The notes beneath the pieces were generated by a model. That model was not told the origin of the DNA and did not search any database. It saw nothing but the letters and a program-made list of their open reading frames with translations. A program made the position numbers and the translations under genes. 39,096 nucleotides of DNA from Chloroflexota bacterium (GTDB taxonomy: Bacteria > Chloroflexota > Limnocylindria > P2-11E), in contig SHYN01000005.1 in assembly GCA_009692785.1 (NCBI GenBank), positions 1 through 39,096 on the forward strand, written 5' to 3'. The stretch's first letter is position 1. Each line of letters starts with the position of its first letter. Of the stretch, positions 8,132 to 14,483 are shown one piece after another.

Positions 8132-9564
8132 CCGCTCTGACGACAGGCCGGCGGCCTCTCGCCACGATGCGTGCGACGACCGTTCTCGCGGCATTCGTTG
8201 CCGCGGTGACCGCGGCGGTCGCGGTCACGCTGCCCGCGAACGATTCGGATCTGTTCTGGCACCTGGCGAGCGGCGACTGGATGCTCGATCACGGCCGCCT
8301 GCTTGACCATGACGTATTCTCGTTCACTCGCGCCGGCGTGCCCTATGCCTCAGGGCAGTGGCTCGGACAGGTCGTCATCGCCCTCGCGTTCCGCAGCGGT
8401 GGCTGGGTGGGGATCGAGGTGCTTCGTGCCGCGCTGGTCGGCAGCTGCGCCTTCTTCATCACCCGCGCGACCCTTCGGCTCCAGCCGCACCCGTTCTGGG
8501 CATTGCCGCCGGTCGTGCTGGCGCTCCTCGTGACGAAGACAACGTGGGGCGACCGACCCCAACTGTTCACGCTCGCGCTCTTCGCGCTGTTGCTCGATCT
8601 TCTCCTCGCCGCCCGCCTCGAGGGGCGCCTGCGGCGGCTCGTGCTCGTGCCGCTGCTGTTCCTGGGTTGGGCCAACCTCCACGGCGCGTTCGTTGTGGGC
8701 ATCGTGCTGCTGGCCTTGTTCCTGATCGAGGCGCTTGTCACCGGAGCTCGTCGTCGGCCATTCGCGGCGGCGCTCATCGCGGCCGCGGCCGCAAGCCAGC
8801 TGAATCCGGCGGCCGGCGGCGCCTTCAGCTGGGCCGTGGCCTACGCCGCCACCCCCGCGGCCCTGATCCTCGAGGAGCGTCCGCCCGACATCCTGAGCGG
8901 TCCGGGGCTCGTGTTCGCCGTGCTGCTGCTCGCCGGACTCGGCGCGGCCCTCGTGCTCGGCCGTGAGGGCGTGGCCCGCGCGGTCGGAGCGCCCCTCCTG
9001 TGGCCGGCTCTGCTCGTGCCGTTCGCACTGCTTGGGCTCGCGATCCAGCGGCAGCTTCCACTCGCCTGCATGATCCTTGCGCCCTGTGTGGCCGCCGCGC
9101 TGCCGGCGGCGCTCGGACGCGCTCGGGTGACGGCGCCACGGCTCCCTCGCTCCCTGGGCCTGGGGCTGTGCACCGGGTTCTTCTGCATCGCCGGCGGGGT
9201 CGCCGCGTTCGCCGGGCCGCGTGCGCCGGACCTCGCCTGGTATCCGGCGGCGGCGCTGCCCTTCCTCCGAGCCGCATCCGGCAACCTTCTGAACGAATAT
9301 GACTGGGGCGGCTACCTGATCCGCGAAGCCCCCGGCAGCCCGGTCTTCATCGACGGACGAGGAGCGCTCCTCTTCGGAGCGGGGGTGCTCGACGATTTCG
9401 AGCGGTCGGTGCACATCCGCTCCGGCTTCCGCGAGCCCCTCGTCGCATGGGACATCCAGCTCGTGCTGCTGCGTCCCGGCAGGCCGCTCGTTGAGGTCCT
9501 GCAGACCGACGGATGGCGGACGCTCGCACGCGGGGACCGCTTCGTCCTGCTGGAACGTCCGTGA
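8128..9564 (+). CDS. Polytopic membrane protein, first of two tandem paralogues
   Basis: A 478-residue membrane protein. The first outer loop reads NDSDLFWHLASGDWML (about 37-52), then a PYASGQWLGQ segment; many helices follow, and a soluble tail carries EYDWGGYLIREAPGSPVFIDGR (about 389-410). The same blocks in the same order occur in the next gene, so the two are tandem duplicates. The DxDxFWxLA loop recalls the acidic first loop of GT-C glycosyltransferases, but I know no characterised member with the DWGGYLI/FIDGR tail. ATG 8128 overlaps the preceding stop as ATGA and is preferred over GTG 8119. The function is unknown; envelope glycan or lipoglycan work is a guess from context. Confidence 0.75.
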   Translation: MTALTTGRRPLATMRATTVLAAFVAAVTAAVAVTLPANDSDLFWHLASGDWMLDHGRLLDHDVFSFTRAGVPYASGQWLGQVVIALAFRSGGWVGIEVLRAALVGSCAFFITRATLRLQPHPFWALPPVVLALLVTKTTWGDRPQLFTLALFALLLDLLLAARLEGRLRRLVLVPLLFLGWANLHGAFVVGIVLLALFLIEALVTGARRRPFAAALIAAAAASQLNPAAGGAFSWAVAYAATPAALILEERPPDILSGPGLVFAVLLLAGLGAALVLGREGVARAVGAPLLWPALLVPFALLGLAIQRQLPLACMILAPCVAAALPAALGRARVTAPRLPRSLGLGLCTGFFCIAGGVAAFAGPRAPDLAWYPAAALPFLRAASGNLLNEYDWGGYLIREAPGSPVFIDGRGALLFGAGVLDDFERSVHIRSGFREPLVAWDIQLVLLRPGRPLVEVLQTDGWRTLARGDRFVLLERP

Positions 9565-10916
9565 AGAGCTCGCTCGCGGTACCGCTGCTCGTCGGCGGCG
9601 CCTTTGCGTTCCTTTCCACCCGCTTTGCGGTGCATGACAGCGACGTGTTCTGGCAGCTCGCCACCGCCCGCGACCTCCTCGCGCGAGGTTTCGCCCGGGG
9701 GGACGCGTTCTCGTGGACCGTCGCCGGTGCACCGCTTGCGTCGGATCAATGGCTCGGTCAGCTGCTCTTCTATGGCGCGTGGTTGCTCGGCTCGTGGCAG
9801 GGGATCATCGCCCTGCGTGCCATCGCGGTCGGCGTCCTCGTCGGACTCGTGGTCTTCGCGGCATCGGATGCGCGACGCGATCGTCCGTTCGTCGCGGTCC
9901 TCGCGGCTCTTCCCGCGGTCTTTCTCTCGCGCTTTGTCTGGGCCGAACGCCCGGAGCTCCTCGGGTTCGTGTGCTTCGCGCTCCTCGTCGTGCTGCTGCG
10001 CCGCGGCCGCGCCGGCAGCGACCGCGCCCTTGTCGCCACGGCGCCGCTCGTCGCTCTCTGGGCGAACCTTCACGGGTCGTTCGCCCTCGGCGTCGTGCTC
10101 GTCGGTGTGGTGTGCGCCGAAGGTGCGTGGAGCGATCCCGCGCGCCGCCGAAGCTACGTCGCTGTGGCCCTCGCTGCGGTTGCCGGCAGTCTCGCCACAC
10201 CGGCGGGTCTCGGGGCGTGGACCGCGCCCGGCTTCCACTTCACGCAGCCGCCGCGGGAGATCCAGGAGTGGTCGGTGATCGACGTGCGCTCGATCCCCGG
10301 TGGGCTCTTCGCGCTGTGCCTCGGGGCGGTGCTTGCCCTGGCCTTCACCTCCCCGCGCGCTCCGCTCTCCGAGATCGTGCTGCTGCTGCCGGTCGCCTTC
10401 CTCTCGCTCACCGCGGCCCGGCAGATGCCCTACCTGGCCATCGCCGCGGCGCCGTTCATCGCCGGACGGCTCCCCTGGCCACGCCTTCCGCCGAGCGTTC
10501 CGTCGGGCCGTCGCGCGGCGCGGATCACCGCCGCGCTCGCGGCAGGGCTGGTGATCGTCGGTGTCGGTACCTCGGCGCCGACTCCCGATCTCTCGGGGTT
10601 TCCCACGGGGGCCCTCGCGGCGCTGCCGTCCGGACCTGGGACGCTCACGCTCTACGACTGGGGCGGCTACCTCATCTGGTACGCCCCGGGTACGCCGGTG
10701 TTCATCGATGGGCGGCTCGTTCCGTACGTCGGTGCGACGCTCGATGAGTATCGGGCGGTGCTCGGTGTCGCGCCGGGGTGGCGCGCGATCGTGGAGCGCG
10801 CGGCAATTCGCACGCTGCTGGTCCGTCCGACCGATCCGGTGGCGGTGCGGGCCGTGGATCTTGGGTGGCAGGTGCTCGCACGGGGCCCGGAATTCATGCT
10901 GCTGCGGATTCGGTGA
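9561..10916 (+). CDS. Polytopic membrane protein, second tandem paralogue
   Basis: A 451-residue paralogue of the gene before it. HDSDVFWQLATARDLL (about 25-40), PLASDQWLGQLLF (about 55-67), a WANLHGSFALG helix and the tail YDWGGYLIWYAPGTPVFIDGR (about 365-385) all have counterparts in the upstream protein. About ten hydrophobic helices lie between. GTG 9561 overlaps the preceding stop as GTGA; upstream in-frame codons are the other frame of that gene. It overlaps the kinase pseudogene start in the same way, so the membrane proteins and the regulatory genes appear to form one transcript. No catalytic role can be assigned. Confidence 0.75.
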   Translation: MKSSLAVPLLVGGAFAFLSTRFAVHDSDVFWQLATARDLLARGFARGDAFSWTVAGAPLASDQWLGQLLFYGAWLLGSWQGIIALRAIAVGVLVGLVVFAASDARRDRPFVAVLAALPAVFLSRFVWAERPELLGFVCFALLVVLLRRGRAGSDRALVATAPLVALWANLHGSFALGVVLVGVVCAEGAWSDPARRRSYVAVALAAVAGSLATPAGLGAWTAPGFHFTQPPREIQEWSVIDVRSIPGGLFALCLGAVLALAFTSPRAPLSEIVLLLPVAFLSLTAARQMPYLAIAAAPFIAGRLPWPRLPPSVPSGRRAARITAALAAGLVIVGVGTSAPTPDLSGFPTGALAALPSGPGTLTLYDWGGYLIWYAPGTPVFIDGRLVPYVGATLDEYRAVLGVAPGWRAIVERAAIRTLLVRPTDPVAVRAVDLGWQVLARGPEFMLLRIR

Positions 10917-11905
10917 CCAGTACGAAGGTCCTGCCGCATACTTCAGCTATCGAGGATCCACGGCTGCATCGTCCCGCCACCTCCGCGTCGGTCGATCTCG
11001 ACGCGAGCTTCGACGCGCTCTCGGAGGAGCTGCAGGACGACTTTCGCCGACTTCGAGGATCGCGCGATTGATCTGGGGTCGCGTATGCGGAGCGGGTGGA
11101 TGCGCTGGGCGCGGCGGAACCGGATGACGCCCTGCGGCGGGCTTTCCGTCGACTGCGGCAGCTCCAGCTGGTCGTCCACACCATCGAGTCGAGCGCGGCG
11201 TACCTCTCCGGTTCGGGCATCGTGCCGGTTCAGCGCGCGGACGATCCCGCCGTCTCCGCGCTTCGCGTGCATGACAGCCTGGAATCGGAGCGCTCGCGAC
11301 TTTCGCGCGAGGTCCACGACGGCCCCGCGCAGGTGCTCGCGAACGCCATCTTCGAGATCGAGCACCTTGAGCGCAGCGCCGAGCGCGCTCCGCTCGAGGT
11401 GCGGACCTCGTCACGGGCCGAGCTTGCCGGGATCGAACGATCGTTCCGCAGCTCCCTCGACTCGGTCCGCGCGATGATCTACGACCTTCGGCCATCGGAG
11501 CTCGCGACGCTCGGCCTCGCCGAAGCGCTGCGCAATTATGCGGGCGAGTACGAGTCGCGTTACGGCTTGACGGTCGCCTGCCACCTCGAGACCGCGGACA
11601 CGGCGCTCATGCCGATGCAGGAGCTCACCGCCTATCGAATCGTCCAGGAGGCGCTCCAGAACGTTCACAAGCACGCACGCGCCTCCAAGGTCGGTCTCAT
11701 CTGGCAGCGCACCGCCGCGGGCTAGTCGCTTTCGTGCACCGATGACGGCACTGGCTTCGACGTCATGAAAGCCGCGCGCGATCCGCGGACGCTCGGGCTC
11801 GTGTCGATGCGCGAGCGTGCGGAGCTCAGCAACGGAACGCTCGATGTCCGCTCAACGTGTATAAAAGGGGACCACAGTCATGCTCACATTCCTCGCCCGG
11901 ACTGA
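10913..11905 (+). pseudogene. DegS-type sensor histidine kinase broken by two in-frame stop codons
   Basis: One reading frame from GTG 10913 to TGA 11903-11905 encodes a full NarX/DegS-type kinase, interrupted by TGA at 11069-11071 and TAG at 11723-11725. Before and between the stops lies a helical, coiled-coil-like sensor region and the HisKA_3 H-box EVHDGPAQ (His codon 11315-11317), then DLRPSELATLGLAEAL and the N-box RIVQEALQNVHKHA. After the TAG, still in frame, come the G1 box TDDGTGFD and G2 box LGLVSMRERAEL. Catalytic boxes are therefore conserved across point nonsense mutations with no frameshift. The GTG overlaps the upstream membrane-protein stop. The longest stop-free part, starting GTG 11096, would lack the ATP lid. 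A young pseudogene is most likely; two sequencing errors are possible. Confidence 0.8.
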
Positions 11906-11934
11906 CGCCGATGACTGACGCCGATGACTGACGC
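11900..11934 (+). repeat. 13-base tandem repeat at the kinase-regulator junction
   Basis: The unit GACTGACGCCGAT occurs at 11900-11912 and 11913-11925, with a partial third copy (GACTGACGC) at 11926-11934. It spans the kinase stop and the regulator start, creating two candidate ATGs (11911 and 11924). The 11911 ATG reads only six codons before TGA; the 11924 ATG opens the regulator. Because 13 is not a multiple of 3, copy number shifts the frame. Confidence 0.85.
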
Positions 11935-12637
11935 GCGGACCGCGAACGCCGAGCGTCGTTCCGTCGTGCGCGTTCTGCTCGCCTCAAGCCGTCTCACCCT
12001 CATCGGCCTCCGTCAGGTTCTCGAGGCGGAGCCCTACGTCGAGATCGTTGCCGCGGTCAACGACGGCGAGGAGGCGCTTGCGCAGACGATCGAGACCGAG
12101 CCGGACGTCGCGATCATCGATGCCGATCTCCGCCCGATCAGCGGGAACGACGCTGCTAAGCGGATCCGGCGTGAGCTCCCGCATGTCGGCGTGGTCATCC
12201 TCGCGTCGGACGACAAGGAGGAGACGCTCTTCGACGCGATCCGAGCGGGCGCCGCCGCGTACCTTAACAAGGATTGCGAAGCTGCCGAGCTCGTCGACGC
12301 GATCCGTCGCGTTCGCGCCGGCCAGTTCATCATCAACGAGAAGGTCTTCACACGGCCGGCGCTCGCAATGAAAGTGCTCGCCGAGTTTCGCGAGCTTTCC
12401 GTGTATGGCACCGGTGCGGCGAAGATCTTCTCGCCCCTTTCTCCCCGCGAAGGGCAGATCCTCGACAGCATCGCGCAGGGCCGCACGAACAAGGAGGTCG
12501 CCTACGCCCTCGCGATCTCCGAGCAGACGGTGAAGAACCACATGTCGAGCATCCTGCGGAAGCTCGCGGTGAACGACCGCACCCAGGCCGTCGTGTACGC
12601 GATGCGCCAGGGCTGGATCAAGGGCGTGGAGTCCTGA
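11924..12637 (+). CDS. LuxR/NarL-family response regulator with atypical receiver
   Basis: A 237-residue regulator with an N-terminal receiver (about 15-135) and a C-terminal GerE/LuxR helix-turn-helix (LSPREGQILDSIAQG to TVKNHMSSILRKL, about 168-215). The DNA-binding half is canonical. The receiver is not: the usual acidic pair after the first strand (LLADDH-type) is LLASSR, so Ser21-Ser22 replace the Mg-binding aspartates. The phosphoacceptor loop reads IIDADLRPISG, giving Asp66 or Asp68 with one extra residue before the proline. The conserved Lys is present (LNKD, Lys116). It may work without classical phosphorylation. It lies between a broken and a degenerate kinase gene. ATG 11924 has no clear ribosome binding site. 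Confidence 0.9.
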   Translation: MTDARTANAERRSVVRVLLASSRLTLIGLRQVLEAEPYVEIVAAVNDGEEALAQTIETEPDVAIIDADLRPISGNDAAKRIRRELPHVGVVILASDDKEETLFDAIRAGAAAYLNKDCEAAELVDAIRRVRAGQFIINEKVFTRPALAMKVLAEFRELSVYGTGAAKIFSPLSPREGQILDSIAQGRTNKEVAYALAISEQTVKNHMSSILRKLAVNDRTQAVVYAMRQGWIKGVES

Positions 12638-12667
12638 TGAGCGATCCGGCGACGCCGGGGGAACTTG
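12637..12667 (+). other. Probable frameshift at a G5 run joining ATG 12637 to the kinase frame
   Basis: ATG 12637 overlaps the regulator stop and encodes MSDPATPG before GGGGG (12657-12661). In the given frame it stops at 12717 without resemblance to a kinase. With one G fewer it continues NLLTQFAAER into the coiled coil, restoring a coupled start. A base-calling slip, a real mutation or polymerase slippage would all look the same. Confidence 0.55.
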
Positions 12668-13684
12668 CTCACCCAGTTCGCCGCCGAGCGGGAGCGCGTC
12701 GGCGCGGAGCTGCGTGAGATCACGGCGCTCGTCGAGTCGACCCGTGGCGAGGTCGCCCGCCTGCGGGCTCGGGAGGAGCAGGCCCTCGCGGAGATCACGG
12801 CTCTCCGCGATCTGGCCGACGCGACCGGGAGCGCCGCGTTCGCCGTCTCGGATGAGCTCGTCGCCGTTCTCCGCCGCGGTGGCGCGATGGTCGCCGAGCT
12901 CGAGACGCTCCAGGCCAAGGCGAAGCTGCTCGATCGTCTGAACGCCCAGGTCGTCAGCTTCGCCCGGCGACTCGGTCTCGTCGACGGTGCCGCGGTCCCG
13001 CGTCCGGTGGGCGCACCCCCAGCCGCGGCCGGGGACGAGACCCTGCTGCGTGCCGTCCTGCAGACCCAGGAGGAGGAGCGCCGCCGGATCGCGCGTGCAG
13101 TCCATGACGGCCCCGCCCAGGCCATGGCGAACGTGGTGTTGCAGTCGGAGATCAGCGAGCGGCTCTTCGCGATCGACGCGGGCCGTGCGCGCACCGAGCT
13201 CGCCGCGCTCCGCGCAATGGTCGGCCGCACCCTCCAGGAGCTGCGGGGCTTCATCTTCGAGCTTCGGCCGATGATCCTCGATGACCTTGGCCTGGTGCCG
13301 ACCCTCCGTCGCTACATCCAGACGCTCGTGGACAAGCACGGCGTCAAGGTGGACTTCTCGAGCGTGGGCCGCGATCGACGCCTGCCCACCGACGACGAGG
13401 TCGCGGTGTTCCGCCTCGTGCAGGATGCGCTCCTCGAGCGCGTGCAGAAAGCCGTCGCCAAGGAGCTGGCGGTCGCGCTCGACTGGCGCGACCTCACGGT
13501 CGAGATCCGCCTCCAGAGCGACGGCAAGGCGCTCGCGACCTCGGGTGAGCTTGCCTCGTGGCTGCCGCCGAACGAGCGCGTCGGACTCCTTCGCGCCGAG
13601 GCGGTGCAGGAGGAGCGGACCGACGGTCAGACCATTTTGAACGTCCGCGTGCCGATCGTCGCAGCCTCGCGCATGATCACGTGA
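12665..13684 (+). CDS. DegS-type sensor kinase homologue with degenerate ATPase domain
   Basis: Residues 1-125 form a cytoplasmic coiled coil (AAERERVGAELREI onward). The HisKA_3 H-box RRRIARAVHDGPAQA follows (His147), then FELRPMILDDLGLVPTLRRY. The ATPase part has lost its signatures: the N-box aligns as LVQDALLERVQKA (Asn replaced by Glu), G1 reads QSDGKALA rather than DDGxGF, and G2 reads RVGLLRAEAV. ATP binding is doubtful, so it may be a pseudokinase or phosphotransfer partner. The frame opens at TTG 12665, but an ATG at 12637 overlapping the regulator stop (TGATG) would read into it if the GGGGG run at 12657-12661 had four Gs. The frame before 12641 is closed by TGA. Confidence 0.75.
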   Translation: MLTQFAAERERVGAELREITALVESTRGEVARLRAREEQALAEITALRDLADATGSAAFAVSDELVAVLRRGGAMVAELETLQAKAKLLDRLNAQVVSFARRLGLVDGAAVPRPVGAPPAAAGDETLLRAVLQTQEEERRRIARAVHDGPAQAMANVVLQSEISERLFAIDAGRARTELAALRAMVGRTLQELRGFIFELRPMILDDLGLVPTLRRYIQTLVDKHGVKVDFSSVGRDRRLPTDDEVAVFRLVQDALLERVQKAVAKELAVALDWRDLTVEIRLQSDGKALATSGELASWLPPNERVGLLRAEAVQEERTDGQTILNVRVPIVAASRMIT

Positions 13685-13776
13685 GCGGTATCCGGTCGAT
13701 CGGCGGCGCGACCGTGGCTCGCTTGTCGCCGCGTTGCGCGGGGGTCCCGAACGTCCCTCGCACGCCCGACGGGATG

Positions 13777-14091
13777 CTACGGCGCACGCGGCGCAGGCGA
13801 ATCCTGTCGCACATGAAAGAGGCGCAGGAACGTGACGGGAGCGTCGCGCCGGCGTGGGTCGATGGCGTACCAGACGTAAAAGGGCGCGCGTCGAAGTCGG
13901 AGCTTCCGCAGGACCGGAGTGTCTTCGCGCGGGGCAGCACCGGCCTCCGGAAAGGTGGCGAGCAGGCCCTCGAGGTCGGCGAGATGCTCTTGAAGGACCG
14001 TGACCCAGGAGAGCTCCCGATGGCCCACGAGGTACGCGAGCTCCTTTGAGAGGTCACGCGCGAACTCATCCCGATACGCGATGCTCGGCAC
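13777..14091 (-). CDS. ParE/RelE-superfamily toxin of a type II toxin-antitoxin pair
   Basis: A 104-residue protein of the ParE/RelE fold. It begins IAYRDEFARDLSKELAYL, has a central helix (LADLEGLLATFPEAG) and ends with the typical beta strands RKLRLRRAPFYVWYAID and VTFLRLFHVRQD. Members either poison DNA gyrase (ParE) or cleave mRNA on ribosomes (RelE); the target cannot be told here. The start is GTG 14091, three bases after the antitoxin stop TAA, so translation is probably coupled. It is convergent with the kinase gene ending at 13684. The 92 bases between them show no gene or clear terminator. Confidence 0.82.
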   Translation of the reverse strand: MPSIAYRDEFARDLSKELAYLVGHRELSWVTVLQEHLADLEGLLATFPEAGAAPREDTPVLRKLRLRRAPFYVWYAIDPRRRDAPVTFLRLFHVRQDSPAPRAP

Positions 14092-14094
14092 CGG

Positions 14095-14442
14095 TTACCG
14101 GGGTCGCGCCATGGGCTCCCGCCCTGCCAGCGCGTCCGCGAAGATCCGCTGGATCTGCTCACGCGGTGCCGCGGCGCCCTTGCCCTGACGGAAGCGGTCC
14201 CAGGTGGCGTATGCCTGCTCGAACTGCCAGCGCTCCGCATGTGCAAGCTCGCGTTCGGTCTCGGCCTCGTCGAGATACTCAGAGACGACCATCCGGAGCG
14301 CCTCCGCTTCGGCCAGATTGCGCTGCTCGGCGAAGCGCCGCAGACGTAGCCGTAGCGGCTGCGGCATGCGGAAGTTGAGCGGCGACGTGGGTATGGTCGC
14401 TGCCTTCCGCGTACGCGTCTTCGCGTTGCCTCTCTCGCCCAT
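14095..14442 (-). CDS. Antitoxin partner with ribbon-helix-helix-like N-terminus
   Basis: A 115-residue basic protein upstream of the ParE-like toxin. The N-terminal segment LNFRMPQPLRLRLRRFAEQRNLAEAEALRMVVSEYLDEAE (about 21-60) has the strand-helix-helix pattern of CopG/Arc-type antitoxins; only its outline is recognised. The C-terminal half is a long charged helix that would wrap the toxin. ATG 14442 is chosen because AAGGA lies 8 bases upstream and an inverted repeat operator lies just before that; the longer upstream frame is the other frame of the SpoIID gene. It probably binds the operator at 14456-14472 and represses the pair. Confidence 0.78.
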   Translation of the reverse strand: MGERGNAKTRTRKAATIPTSPLNFRMPQPLRLRLRRFAEQRNLAEAEALRMVVSEYLDEAETERELAHAERWQFEQAYATWDRFRQGKGAAAPREQIQRIFADALAGREPMARPR

Positions 14443-14455
14443 TCGGCACGTCCTT

Positions 14456-14472
14456 GTAGTCGCTTTGACTAC
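14456..14472 (-). promoter_or_regulatory. Inverted-repeat operator of the toxin-antitoxin operon
   Basis: On the plus strand GTAGTC (14456-14461) and GACTAC (14467-14472) form a perfect 6-base inverted repeat with a 5-base spacer. It abuts a TACGAT hexamer read on the minus strand (14473-14478), a likely -10 element, so a protein bound here would cover the transcription start. Autoregulation by the antitoxin is the expected use. The AAGGA ribosome binding site follows at 14451-14455 (minus strand). Confidence 0.6.
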
Positions 14473-14483
14473 ATCGTACTCGG

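Noticed and set aside
6665-8194. 509-codon open frame on the minus strand opposite the GT-C-like gene
   Set aside because: It crosses two plus-strand genes and lacks any hydrophobic or domain pattern, while the plus strand shows regular membrane helices.
11069-11725. Recoding of TGA as selenocysteine or TAG as pyrrolysine in the kinase
   Set aside because: Kinases of this family have no such residues, two different stops are involved, and I saw no SECIS-like hairpin after the TGA.
13685-13776. Small gene or regulatory RNA between the second kinase and the toxin
   Set aside because: The 92 bases hold no supported ORF, no strong hairpin and no promoter-like hexamer pair.
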